DNA of 64,000 nt from Caballeronia catudaia. Lineage in GTDB: Bacteria; Pseudomonadota; Gammaproteobacteria; Burkholderiales; Burkholderiaceae. Positions 8,034 through 16,897 of the stretch are shown piece by piece. Location: positions 62,001 through 126,000 of the forward strand of contig NZ_FCOF02000012.1 in the NCBI RefSeq assembly GCF_001544755.2, in the 5' to 3' direction. A program made the position numbers and the translations under genes. The notes under the pieces were generated by a model that searched no databases, was not told where the DNA came from, and saw nothing but the letters and a program-made list of their open reading frames with translations. Within the stretch, counting starts at the first letter, position 1. Each line of letters opens with the position of its first letter.

Positions 8034-10430
8034 TCAAAAAGGCCAGACCCATTCGGCGATTTCGGGCTTGTCGGTGCCGTGCGTATGCGCGTAATCCAGA
8101 TGACGGATGATCGCGTTTCGCATGTCTTCCCGCAAATGCGTGGCGCGGCTTTGCAAACGCGGCACGCGATCGAGCACGTCGATCACGAGATTGAAACGAT
8201 CCGCCTGATTGAGTATCGCGAGTTCGAGCGGCGTGTTGATGTTGCCTTTCTCCTTATAGCCGCGCACGTGCAGATTTTCATGATTGTGGAAGCGATAAGC
8301 GAGCTTGTGAATCAGCCACGGATAGCCGTGAAAGTTGAAGATCACGGGTTTGTCGAGCGTGAAGAGGCTGTCGAACTCGCGCGCGCTCGATCCATGCGGA
8401 TGCTCGCTATCGGGCTGCATCCTGAAGAGATCGACCACGTTCACGAAGCGCAGCTTCAATTCGGGCAGGCGTTCGCGCAGAATCGCGGCGGCGGCGAGCG
8501 CTTCCTGCGTCGCGACATCGCCACAAGAAGCGAGCACGACGTCGGGCTCTTCGCCTTCGTCGGTGCTGGCGCGCCGCCATACGCCGATACCTTTCGCGCA
8601 ATGCACGATCGCTTCGTCGATGGTCGCAAACTGCAAATGCTTCTGCTTGTCCGCGACGATGATATTGATGCAATCGGTCGAGCGCATGCATTGATCGGCC
8701 ACGACGAGCAGCGTGTTGGCATCCGGCGGGAGATAGACGCGCGTGACGGACGGGCTCTTGTTCGTGACGAGATCGATGAAGCCGGGGTCCTGATGCGAGA
8801 AGCCGTTATGATCCTGCCGCCATACAGTCGATGAAAGCAGAATCGTTTCCGACGACACCGACGCGCGCCACGGCACATGGTTCTTGCAGATATCGAGCCA
8901 TTTCGCATGCTGGTTGAACATCGAGTCGATCACGTGCGCGAAGGCTTCGTAGGTATGGAAGAAGCCGTGGCGTCCCGTCAGCAGATAGCCTTCGAGCCAG
9001 CCGAGCAAGGTATGTTCGGAGAGCATCTCCATCACGCGGCCGTCGCGCGAGAGCTCGCCGCCGTCCTCGTCTTCGGGCAGAAAGTCCGCCATCCAGACTT
9101 TCTTGCTGACCTCGTAGATGGCCTGAAGCCGGTTCGATGCCGTTTCGTCCGGGCCGAACACGCGGAATGTCTCCATGTTGCAGCGCATGATGTCGCGCAG
9201 AAAGGCGCCCAGCGGACGCGTGTTTTCGTGCAGGATCTTGCCGGCCTGACTCACATCGACGGCATAGGCGCGGAAGTCGGGCATCTTCAGTTCCTTGCGC
9301 AGCATGCCGCCGTTCGCGTGAGGATTCGCGCTCATGCGCCGTGCGCCGCTGGGCGCGGTCGCCCTGATTTCGGCACGCAGGCGGCCGGATTCGTCGAAAA
9401 GCTCTTCGGGCTTGTAGCTCTGCATCCAGCGCTCGAGCACGGCGAGATTCGCCGGGTTGTTATGCACGTCCGAGAATGGCACCTGATGCGCGCGCCATGA
9501 GCCTTCCACCTTATGGCCGTTGATTTCCTTCGGACCGGTCCAGCCCTTGGGCGTGCGCAGCACGATCATCGGCCAGCGCGGCCGTTCCGTGTCACGGCCG
9601 TTGCGCGCCTTCTTCCAGATCGCGTGAATATCCGCGATGGCGGCATCGAGCGTTTCCGCCATCTTCCCGTGCATCTGCGCATGATCGGAGCCTTCGACGA
9701 AATACGGCCGATAACCATAACCGACGAACAGGGCTTCCAGCTCTTCATGGCTGATGCGCGCGAGGATCGTCGGATTGGCGATCTTGTAGCCGTTCAGGTT
9801 CAGGATCGGCAGCACGGCGCCGTCGCGCGCGGGATTAATGAACTTGTTCGAGTGCCATGCCGTCGCGAGCGGGCCGGTTTCCGCTTCGCCGTCGCCGACG
9901 ACGCACGCGACGATGAGATCAGGGTTATCCAGCGCCGCGCCATAAGCGTGCGAGAGGCTATAGCCAAGCTCGCCGCCTTCATGGATGGACCCCGGCGTTT
10001 CAGGCGTCACGTGCGAGCCGATATGACCGGGAAAGGAAAACTGCTTGAAGAACTTCTGCATGCCTTCGGCATCTTCGCTCTTGTCCGGATAAACCTCGGA
10101 ATACGTGCCTTCGAGATATGCCGGGCCGAGCACGCCGGGCGCGCCGTGACCGGGACCGGCCATGAAAATCACGTCGATGTCCTCACGTCTGATCACGCGA
10201 TTCAGATGCGCCCAGACGAACGACAGTGCGGGACTCGCGCCCCAGTGTCCGAGGAGACGTTGCTTGACGTGATCCGCCTTCAGCGGTTCGCGCAGGAGCG
10301 GATTGTCGGCAAGAAAGATCATGCCCGCCGCGAGATAGTTGCACGCGCGCCACCAGGCATCGACGAGGCGAAGTTCATCGCTTTCGAGCGCGGAGGAGTG
10401 CGATGCACCATTTCGGGAATGCTTGCTCAT
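8034..10430 (-). CDS. xfp: Xylulose-5-phosphate/fructose-6-phosphate phosphoketolase
   Basis: TPP enzyme of 798 residues, normal length for the family, that splits xylulose-5-P or fructose-6-P with phosphate to acetyl phosphate and a shorter sugar phosphate. Visible motifs: PGHGAP near residue 93, the TPP-binding stretch [11 protein letters not shown] with downstream NKF near residues 180-200, and [17 protein letters not shown] near the C-terminus. No acetate kinase or phosphotransacetylase gene lies nearby, so use of acetyl phosphate must rely on genes elsewhere. It stands alone and is transcribed away from the secreted-protein gene at 10671. Confidence 0.96.
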   Translation of the reverse strand: MSKHSRNGASHSSALESDELRLVDAWWRACNYLAAGMIFLADNPLLREPLKADHVKQRLLGHWGASPALSFVWAHLNRVIRREDIDVIFMAGPGHGAPGVLGPAYLEGTYSEVYPDKSEDAEGMQKFFKQFSFPGHIGSHVTPETPGSIHEGGELGYSLSHAYGAALDNPDLIVACVVGDGEAETGPLATAWHSNKFINPARDGAVLPILNLNGYKIANPTILARISHEELEALFVGYGYRPYFVEGSDHAQMHGKMAETLDAAIADIHAIWKKARNGRDTERPRWPMIVLRTPKGWTGPKEINGHKVEGSWRAHQVPFSDVHNNPANLAVLERWMQSYKPEELFDESGRLRAEIRATAPSGARRMSANPHANGGMLRKELKMPDFRAYAVDVSQAGKILHENTRPLGAFLRDIMRCNMETFRVFGPDETASNRLQAIYEVSKKVWMADFLPEDEDGGELSRDGRVMEMLSEHTLLGWLEGYLLTGRHGFFHTYEAFAHVIDSMFNQHAKWLDICKNHVPWRASVSSETILLSSTVWRQDHNGFSHQDPGFIDLVTNKSPSVTRVYLPPDANTLLVVADQCMRSTDCINIIVADKQKHLQFATIDEAIVHCAKGIGVWRRASTDEGEEPDVVLASCGDVATQEALAAAAILRERLPELKLRFVNVVDLFRMQPDSEHPHGSSAREFDSLFTLDKPVIFNFHGYPWLIHKLAYRFHNHENLHVRGYKEKGNINTPLELAILNQADRFNLVIDVLDRVPRLQSRATHLREDMRNAIIRHLDYAHTHGTDKPEIAEWVWPF

Positions 10431-10670
10431 CGAGAATTCTCCTTGCGGTGAAGGTTCATCAGGAATCCGGGAAAATGCGATGCGCCGGTCGCGCTCTTCA
10501 AGATAGTGCTTGCGCGAGCACTTGTGAAACCGCGTTAAGCGCGTTGAGCGAGGCCGTTTCGATTCCCTGCACGATCGATCACTTCATTGCCAGGAAATCC
10601 ATCGTCGAATGAATTAAAATGCTTTAATAACGCTGAGTTTTACTCGACAGTAGCGTCTTTCAGGCATTCG

Positions 10671-11114
10671 ATGACACGCCATATCCGAAGATATTGGTTT
10701 GCCGGCATCGTGGCTTTTCTGCTCGGCAGCTTTGCATCAGCCAGTGAACACACTCGCGTGATTCCCGTTTCGCGAGTCGCGGCGAATGTACTGTTCTTTC
10801 CTTATCCCGCCATTGTCTCGACCGCGGCCGCGCATCCGGTCAGGCCGCAGCGCCTGCGCTATCTTTTCAGAGGCATGGACGTGCTGGATGCCGTGACGCT
10901 ATCGAAGTATGACAACAGCATTCATCCCGATCTGGGCCAGGTCGCCCGGCTTCAACCGCAACCGCCGTCGCCGACTTCCGTGCCGGCGCCGGTGAAACCG
11001 CGGGACGGCATCGCGAGCCAGGAAGACGAATGGCACTTCCATGCGAATCCGCAACTCGGCGTGAATCACGAGCACGAGAAAGGCATGACTTTCTCCGTGC
11101 GACGCGACTTTTGA
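10671..11114 (+). CDS. Small secreted protein of unknown function
   Basis: 147 residues with a clear signal peptide (MTRHIRRYWFAGIVAFLLGS, cleavage near ASA-SE). The mature part is proline- and histidine-rich at the C-terminus (WHFHANPQLGVNHEHEKG) and has no motif I recognise. The ATG at 10671 was chosen because it gives the signal peptide; the open frame extends 28 codons further upstream without one. It sits between phosphoketolase (divergent) and the porin gene. Real gene status is likely but not certain. Confidence 0.6.
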   Translation: MTRHIRRYWFAGIVAFLLGSFASASEHTRVIPVSRVAANVLFFPYPAIVSTAAAHPVRPQRLRYLFRGMDVLDAVTLSKYDNSIHPDLGQVARLQPQPPSPTSVPAPVKPRDGIASQEDEWHFHANPQLGVNHEHEKGMTFSVRRDF

Positions 11115-11241
11115 ACATTCATATCGCCGCTTCTTTCTCATAGCCACGCAGCAATTTTTTTAGTTGCCGGTTGGCGATGCAGTCGCATAAAGTAAATAGA
11201 GCGCGCTGCGTCAATTGATGACATCGATGGAGCCCAGGCAA

Positions 11242-12420
11242 ATGAACAAGTTGCTTATATCCGGTGCGACGACGATGCTCACGCTGGCGGGCGCGGCGCA
11301 TGCGCAAAGCAGCGTGACGCTCTACGGGCTGATCGACGCGGGCGTCACCTACACGAACAGTCAGATCAACCCCACGGGCGCCGGACACAGCAACTGGGAG
11401 CTGAAGAGCGGACCCGTGCAGTACAGCCGCTGGGGCTTGCGCGGCGCGGAAGATCTCGGCGCCGGACTGAAGGCCATCTTCAACCTGGAGAACGGCTTTA
11501 ACCTGAACAACGGGCAGAACACGTCGAGCAATCGCATCTTCAACCGGCAGGCTTATGTAGGCTTGTCGAGCCGCGATTACGGCGTGCTCACGTTCGGGCG
11601 TCAAACCGACGACATGGTCGACTTCGTCGGGCCGCTTTCGTTGACCGGCACCGAATATGGCGGCACGCATTTCGCGCATCCGTTCGATATCGACAATCTC
11701 AACGATTCGTTTCAGATCAATAACGCGGTGAAATATCAAAGCCCGGATTTCGCGGGATTCAAGCTCGGCGCGATGTACGGTTTTTCGAATCAGGCCGGCG
11801 GCTTCTCCAACAATCGCGCGTATAGCCTCGGCATGTCGTATATGTGGGGCCCGCTGAACTTCGGCGCGGGATTCCTGCAACTCAACAGCGACGCGCAAAC
11901 GCCCGCGCAGCTCAACGCGAACGGCGCCGTTACCGATACGAGCGGCTCATCGCTGCAAGGCGTGCTGACATCGAACGCCGTTCCTCTGGGCGTCTTGTCG
12001 AGCCGTCAACAGACGTGGGGCGCCGGCGTGAACTACGCGTTCGGCCCAGCCGTGGCGGGCTTCGTTTATACGCAGACGAATCTCACGCAGTTGTTCCAGA
12101 CCGGACTCAGCACGCACTTCCAGAACTTCGAAGGCAATCTGCGCTATGCGCTGACGCCTGCGGTCGAGCTCTCCGCCGCCTATACCTACACGCGTGCGAG
12201 CGCGCTTGCGGGCGGCAGCAATCCGCACTGGAACCAGGTCAGCGCGATGGCCGGCTACAGCTTCACGCGGCGCACCGATGTCTATGTTCAAGGCGTGTGG
12301 CAAGGCGTGAGCGCGGGCAGCGGCTCGCCGTTGGGTGTCGCGTGGATCAACGGCGTCACCGCGCCGTCGTCCACGAGCAATCAGGTCGAGGCGACGGTCG
12401 GGTTGCGCCATCGCTTCTGA
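11242..12420 (+). CDS. Outer-membrane porin (Gram-negative trimeric porin, OmpC/Omp32-like)
   Basis: 392 residues, typical for burkholderial general porins. The signal peptide ends AHAQ, and the mature protein begins with the hallmark SSVTLYGLIDAGV. Other family marks are SRWGLRGAEDLG, NLENGFN, FNRQAYVGLSSRDYGVLTFGRQ and the terminal strand ending VEATVGLRHRF with C-terminal Phe for Bam recognition. The start at 11242 is preceded by GGAG about 10 nt upstream. It forms passive channels for small solutes. Confidence 0.95.
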   Translation: MNKLLISGATTMLTLAGAAHAQSSVTLYGLIDAGVTYTNSQINPTGAGHSNWELKSGPVQYSRWGLRGAEDLGAGLKAIFNLENGFNLNNGQNTSSNRIFNRQAYVGLSSRDYGVLTFGRQTDDMVDFVGPLSLTGTEYGGTHFAHPFDIDNLNDSFQINNAVKYQSPDFAGFKLGAMYGFSNQAGGFSNNRAYSLGMSYMWGPLNFGAGFLQLNSDAQTPAQLNANGAVTDTSGSSLQGVLTSNAVPLGVLSSRQQTWGAGVNYAFGPAVAGFVYTQTNLTQLFQTGLSTHFQNFEGNLRYALTPAVELSAAYTYTRASALAGGSNPHWNQVSAMAGYSFTRRTDVYVQGVWQGVSAGSGSPLGVAWINGVTAPSSTSNQVEATVGLRHRF

Positions 12421-12430
12421 GCGTCGCGCT

Positions 12431-12506
12431 TCATTGTCCGGCTGACTTTCGAGCTTCGCGAACGAGCCAGTCGCGAAACGCGGCGAGCCGTGGCAGGCTC
12501 GCGGTC
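12431..12506 (-). pseudogene. 3' remnant of a LysR-type regulator gene
   Basis: Read on the minus strand this encodes only TASLPRLAAFRDWLVREARK plus five residues and a stop, which matches the C-terminal end of GcvA-like LysR regulators (AFRDWL followed by E-A/AR). Nothing upstream of it continues the regulator: at about 12507 the sequence switches to a plus-strand SDR gene. It looks like one side of a deletion that joined two divergent genes. Recognition rests on a 25-residue tail, so family is probable, not certain. Confidence 0.55.
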
Positions 12507-12870
12507 CTCAAAGGCAAGTTCTTCATGGCGCAGGCCGCCGCCCGAGCGATGCAGCAGCGCGGCGCGGGCGCGATCGTGCAGACCGGCTCGCTGTGGGCGC
12601 TGCAGGCGATCGGCGCGACGCCTTCAGCCGCTTATTCGGCGGCGAATGCGGGTGTGCACGCGCTCAAGCGCAACTTGGCCATCGACCTGGTGGCGTCGAA
12701 CATCCGCATCAATACGGTCGCGCCCGCGGTCGTGGAGACGCCTGTCTTTAACACGTTCATGTCCGACGATCAGGTGAAAGCGACGCTGCCCGCGTTCAAC
12801 GCGTTTCATCCGCTCGGACGCAACGACCAGCCCGCCGACGTCGCCGAAGCGATTTTGTTCCTGGCGTTCA
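12507..12870 (+). pseudogene. Internal fragment of a short-chain dehydrogenase/reductase
   Basis: The frame encodes LKGKFFMAQAAARAM, then IVQTGSLWALQ (the serine region), the YSAAN active-site segment, NIRINTVAPAVVETP and DVAEAILFLA, in the order seen in classical SDRs. The Rossmann N-terminus and the last 25-30 residues are absent. The catalytic lysine of YxxxK is Asn (YSAAN). No start codon with a ribosome site precedes it. It is therefore a dead fragment, not a small gene. Confidence 0.8.
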
Positions 12871-12918
12871 GCGGGCGCAACAAGGACGTGATGAACGTCA
12901 GTATGACGAAGCAAATGG

Positions 12919-13626
12919 TCATGCGGCCGATTGCGTGTCGGTACCGATGCGGAATGCGCGATGCAGCGGCGGGCGTATCGTGAGCGTTTCGACGTCCGCG
13001 CGCGACCGATGCCGATACTTGCGGCCCCATCCGGTCACGGGGTCCGCATGTTCGTTCGCGCAGAAGCTTTCGAACTCGTGCCACGCTTCTTCGTAATCGC
13101 CTGCGCGGGCGAGCTCGAACTGATGACCCTCCGTCGCGCACGACGCGACATTCATGAATTGCTTCAAGATCGGCCGGCAGGCGTAGCTGATGTACGGGTC
13201 CGCTTCCTCTCGCGGCCATTCGTTCGCGGCGATGAGCATCTGACGCCACGCGAGGATGGTTTCGCGGCACGTGTCGCAATGCGCGTCGCCCTGAATGAGC
13301 GCGCTCGCCTCGAGAACGGCGATCGCGTGCCCTTCGAACTTCGACAGCTTGATCCAGGCCGCGCGCGCGAGGGAATCGGGCAGGCCGTCGTCGCAGTCGA
13401 TGAGCGCGTTGCTCGCGTCGGCCGGCGGCTCGACCTTCATGACGATGCCTTCTTCGTGAAGCATCACGCGCACGCCGAAATCGGCGACGAGCATCGCGAG
13501 ACGGCATCCCCAGCGCATGCTCATGTCGCGAAGCCAGGCTTCGTCGGATGTTCGCAGGGCCGCGGCGATTTCTTCGCGCGCATCGGCGAGCCAAAGACTT
13601 TGCGCAACCCCATCTGTTCGACTCAT
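12919..13626 (-). CDS. Conserved-looking hypothetical protein, 235 aa
   Basis: Soluble, acidic to neutral protein with no signal peptide or membrane span. It contains several Trp and a CDTC pair near residue 118 (DAHCDTCRETILAWRQM) that could bind metal, and an EEADPYISYACRP segment. I do not recognise the family. Codon use fits the genome and the frame is uninterrupted, but its neighbours on both sides are gene remnants, so it may itself be a survivor of the deleted segment. The start at 13626 is the first ATG; ribosome site weak. Confidence 0.6.
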   Translation of the reverse strand: MSRTDGVAQSLWLADAREEIAAALRTSDEAWLRDMSMRWGCRLAMLVADFGVRVMLHEEGIVMKVEPPADASNALIDCDDGLPDSLARAAWIKLSKFEGHAIAVLEASALIQGDAHCDTCRETILAWRQMLIAANEWPREEADPYISYACRPILKQFMNVASCATEGHQFELARAGDYEEAWHEFESFCANEHADPVTGWGRKYRHRSRADVETLTIRPPLHRAFRIGTDTQSAA

Positions 13627-13732
13627 GGCGTCATCCCCGATGCGAGCGGAAGGGGTTAGCTTAACTCGCGTGACGCAAATGCGCGTGACAGCACGGACAT
13701 CTCGTTTCCCCGCGCCCCCGAATACCGCCGCG

Positions 13733-13969
13733 CCACTTCTCCCAGTCGATCACGTTATGAAACGCCGCGACTTACTCCGGCCGCTAGTTTTCATACTTCA
13801 GGTAATACGCGTGTTCCCACACATCGAGCCCAAGAATCGGCGTATTGCCCGACGCGATGCCCGTCATCAGCGGGCTGTCCTGATTGCCGGTGCTTTCGAT
13901 CGCTAGCTTGCCCGACGCGTCGACATTGAGTCACGCTCAGCCTTTCGTGGACGCGTCCTCGAAGCTTGC
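13733..13969 (-). pseudogene. Superoxide dismutase (Fe/Mn type) remnant with four in-frame stops
   Basis: The minus strand encodes the C-terminal half of an iron/manganese [11 protein letters not shown], then [19 protein letters not shown] with the metal ligands Asp and His in place, then VIDWEKW. Four stops interrupt it in frame: TGA at 13937-13939 and 13931-13933 (both Trp codons of the GWAWL motif), TAG at 13784-13786 (Arg after YEN) and TAA at 13772-13774 (the Tyr of RPEY). The N-terminal half is missing. Clearly non-functional. Confidence 0.88.
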
Positions 13970-13991
13970 CAGCCACGCTGACTGCGTGGGC

Positions 13992-15611
13992 ATGTTCTAC
14001 TTGGCTTTTCGCCGCACGAACAAGGAAGCGACTTTGGCCAGCCGACCTCTCGAAAACCGGGCGTGCGCGCACGCCGTTGCATCGCAGGCGAGTCCTTGCG
14101 ATGAGCTCGTCATCCGCGCGCAGCCCGTCGCGGCCGATCGTCCGTGCCGGCGCAAGCGCCTCGCGCTGGCGGCGACGATCCTCGGCTCGAGCATGGCGAT
14201 GATCGACGGGTCGGTCGTGAATGTCGCGTTGCCGTCGATACAGCGCGACCTCGGCGCGAGCATCGCGGCGATGCAATGGGTCGTCGACGCCTATCTGCTG
14301 TTTCTCGGCGCGCTCGTCCTCGTCGGCGGCTCGATGGGCGACAAGCTCGGCCGGCGCAAGGTGTTCATCGCGGGCATCGCGATTTTCACGGTCGCATCGG
14401 CGGCGTGCGGCGCGGCGCCCGGCATGAGCTGGCTCATCGCGGCGCGCGCGTTGCAGGGCATCGGCGCGGCGCTGCTGGTGCCAGGCAGTCTCGCGATCAT
14501 CGGCGCGGTGTTCAAAGGCGAAGCGCGCGGACGCGCGATCGGCACATGGGCGGGCGTGGGCGCGATCACGTCGTCGATCGGGCCGGCGGCGGGCGGCTGG
14601 CTCGTCGACGCCTGGTCGTGGCGCGCGATCTTCTTCCTCAATCTGCCGCTTGCCGCCGCGACGATCGTGCTGGCGCTCGCATCGGTGCCCGACAGCCACA
14701 ACGCCGACGCGCCGCAGACGCTCGACTGGCCCGGCGCCGCGGCCGCCGCGGCAGGGCTGGCGGCGTTGACGTTCGGCCTTACCGAAGCGCCGTCGCGCGG
14801 CTTTGCCGATCCGCTCGTGCCCGGCATGATCGGCGCGGGCGTCGTGCTGCTCGCGGCGTTCGTCGCCATCGAAGCGAAATCGCGCGATCCGATGGTCCCG
14901 CTCGACATCTTCCGCTCGCGCGATTTCAGCGGCGCCAATCTCGTTACGCTGCTGCTTTACTTCGGGCTCGGCGGCGCGCTGTTTTTCCTGCCGTTCACGC
15001 TGATTCGCGCTTATGGCTACAGCGCCACCGAAGCGGGCGCCGCCGTTCTCCCGATGCCGCTCATCATCGGCGTGCTGTCGCGCTTCACGGGCGGGCTGAC
15101 GGGGCGCTTCGGCGCGCGCACGCTGCTGATCGCGGGGCCGTGCGTCGCAGGCATCGGCTTCGCGATGCTCGCGCTGCCGGTCGTCGCAGGCAGCTATTGG
15201 GCGGGCTTTCTGCCGGCGCTCGTCGTGCTCGGGATCGGGCTGACGATCACCGTCGCGCCGTTGACGACGACCGTGATGGCGTCGGTGCCGGGCGAGCGCG
15301 CGGGCGTCGCATCGGGAATCAACAACGCGGTCGCGCGCGTGGCGAGCCTTTTGGCGATCGCCGTGCTCGGCATCGTGTTCGTCTGGTCGCACGATGCGGC
15401 TTTGTCGGCGCGGCTCGACCGCTTGCATCTGCCGCGCCAGGGCATGCATGTGCTCGACGCCGATGCGAACCCGTCCGCGCCCGCGACGCCGCTCGCCCGC
15501 GCGCAAGCCGACGCCATCGCCGATGCGCTGCGCGCTGTCGCGCTGTTGTCCGCCGCGTGCGCGTTCGCCGCGGCGGGCGTCGCGGCGGCCACGATCCGTC
15601 GCAACAAATAA
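13992..15611 (+). CDS. MFS drug exporter, DHA2 family (14 TM)
   Basis: Inner-membrane proton antiporter of about 539 residues. Motif A is present (GSMGDKLGRRKVF), motif C-like GAITSSIGPAAGGWL, and TM1 carries SSMAMIDGSVVNVALP, typical of EmrB/SmvA/QacA-type exporters. The start is uncertain: the open frame continues back into the SOD remnant, so I chose the ATG at 13992, just past the remnant, with GTGGG 2-6 nt before it; the first about 45 residues are poorly conserved looking. Followed by a hairpin shared with the convergent desaturase gene. Confidence 0.85.
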   Translation: MFYLAFRRTNKEATLASRPLENRACAHAVASQASPCDELVIRAQPVAADRPCRRKRLALAATILGSSMAMIDGSVVNVALPSIQRDLGASIAAMQWVVDAYLLFLGALVLVGGSMGDKLGRRKVFIAGIAIFTVASAACGAAPGMSWLIAARALQGIGAALLVPGSLAIIGAVFKGEARGRAIGTWAGVGAITSSIGPAAGGWLVDAWSWRAIFFLNLPLAAATIVLALASVPDSHNADAPQTLDWPGAAAAAAGLAALTFGLTEAPSRGFADPLVPGMIGAGVVLLAAFVAIEAKSRDPMVPLDIFRSRDFSGANLVTLLLYFGLGGALFFLPFTLIRAYGYSATEAGAAVLPMPLIIGVLSRFTGGLTGRFGARTLLIAGPCVAGIGFAMLALPVVAGSYWAGFLPALVVLGIGLTITVAPLTTTVMASVPGERAGVASGINNAVARVASLLAIAVLGIVFVWSHDAALSARLDRLHLPRQGMHVLDADANPSAPATPLARAQADAIADALRAVALLSAACAFAAAGVAAATIRRNK

Positions 15612-15639
15612 AAAAAATCCCGATTTCGCCATCGGGATT
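15611..15639 (-). terminator. Intrinsic terminator for the desaturase gene
   Basis: AATCCCGAT and ATCGGGATT form a perfect 9-bp stem around a 6-nt loop. On the minus strand the stem is followed by seven Ts (15611-15617). It lies 25 nt after the desaturase stop; the convergent exporter gene may use it weakly. Confidence 0.85.
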
Positions 15640-15663
15640 CAAGGCACCGCTGAGAAGCTCTTC

Positions 15664-16590
15664 TTAATGTCCGGCGGCGTGTACCGGTTGTTCGATGGCC
15701 TTCGCCGCGCGCTTTTGCAGCTCTTCCGTTGTCTTGCCTTCGCCGTTCGGCAGCCAGCCCGGAGGACGCAGCAGGAAACCGACCGCATCCGACACGCTCT
15801 TCGCGTTGAACATGTCCTTCACGAGGCTGACCCAGTGCTCCATCTCGACGACGATCGGGTTATGCGAGGTCACAGGCGTCGTGAGACCGTAGACGCAGGG
15901 CTCTTCGGCGCGCTCTTCCACGTAGGTTCCGAACAGGCGGTCGAAGATGATCAGCACGCCGCCGAAGTTCGCATCCAGATACGTCGCGTTCGAAGCATGG
16001 TGCACACGGTGCGCGGACGGCGTGTTGAACACGTATTCGAGCCAGCCGAGCTTCGGAATCCACGTGGCATGCAGCCAGAACTGATAGAGCAGGTTGATCG
16101 ACACGACCGCGAGCACCACGTCCGGCTTCACGCCGAACCATACGAGCGGGGTGAAGAAGATGGCCGAGCCCGCGATCTTGGTCAGCCAGCCGAGCCGGTA
16201 CGCGGACGAAAGCGTCAGCTGGTTCGGCGAATGATGAACCGCGTGATTCGCCCAGAAGAAGCGGATCGTGTGCGACGCGCGGTGATACCAGTAGTAGCAG
16301 AACTCCTGTCCGATGAAGAGCAGAAAGATCGTGAGCGCGGTGTTTGACGTGACCGTATGGATCCGATGCTCCCACGCGAAGTTGAAGACCGGCGTCGCGA
16401 GCGAGATCGGCACGAAGGTGAGCAGCTTGCGGCCGACGAGATCGACGAGCGAGATCCAGGTCTCATGCCAGTCGAAGGCCTTGTCGGTGCGCTTGTGCTT
16501 GAAGTGCAGGACGACGGCTTCGATCATCGACGCGGTGAGGACGATGCCCATCGCGTACAGCGAGATTTTTCCGAGCAGTTCCAGTTCCAT
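15664..16590 (-). CDS. Sterol desaturase / fatty acid hydroxylase superfamily membrane enzyme
   Basis: 308-residue integral membrane di-iron enzyme. Histidine boxes are visible: YHRASH (HxxxH), FWANHAVHHS (HxxHH) and SAHRVHHASN (HxxHH). Hydrophobic spans occur at about residues 10-30, 45-65, 85-105 and 150-185. The superfamily hydroxylates or desaturates lipids; the substrate here cannot be told. The start at 16590 has AAGG about 10 nt upstream and a normal N-terminus. Single gene with its own terminator. Confidence 0.9.
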   Translation of the reverse strand: MELELLGKISLYAMGIVLTASMIEAVVLHFKHKRTDKAFDWHETWISLVDLVGRKLLTFVPISLATPVFNFAWEHRIHTVTSNTALTIFLLFIGQEFCYYWYHRASHTIRFFWANHAVHHSPNQLTLSSAYRLGWLTKIAGSAIFFTPLVWFGVKPDVVLAVVSINLLYQFWLHATWIPKLGWLEYVFNTPSAHRVHHASNATYLDANFGGVLIIFDRLFGTYVEERAEEPCVYGLTTPVTSHNPIVVEMEHWVSLVKDMFNAKSVSDAVGFLLRPPGWLPNGEGKTTEELQKRAAKAIEQPVHAAGH

Positions 16591-16818
16591 GATTGTTTGC
16601 CTTCGTGGGTGGTTGCGAATGAACGCATTGTGGCGATCGGACCCGTTAAAAACCACGCACAAACTATTTCATGGAATGTCATGGGACGCCCGCAAAGCCC
16701 TGCCGCACAAGGGACGGGCGTTCCGGGCGAGTTATGTCGAAGTGTGTCGGCGGCGTCGGTTCCGCTCGACGGGTAAGCGTCTTACGAAAACCTTGTATAT
16801 CGCGATCAATGTCGCTAG

Positions 16819-16843
16819 AATGCGAACAATTCCTATTTACATA
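16819..16843 (+). promoter_or_regulatory. Fur-box-like site upstream of the PepSY gene
   Basis: The 307-bp gap 16591-16897 holds no gene. The segment TGCGAACAATTCCTATTT matches the burkholderial iron-box pattern (TGCGAA-N2-ATTC-N2-ATTT). It lies 55-79 nt before the start of a membrane gene next to a siderophore receptor, which suggests iron repression. Motif recognition by eye. Confidence 0.6.
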
Positions 16844-16897
16844 ACTTGAAACGATGATCGGGTTCGCGCACGGCTGCTGCTTCGGGGATTCGCGGGC

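Noticed and set aside
13791..15632. Minus-strand open frame of 613 codons opposite the DHA2 exporter
   Set aside because: Extreme Arg/Asp content and no motif; mirror of third-position GC in the exporter gene.
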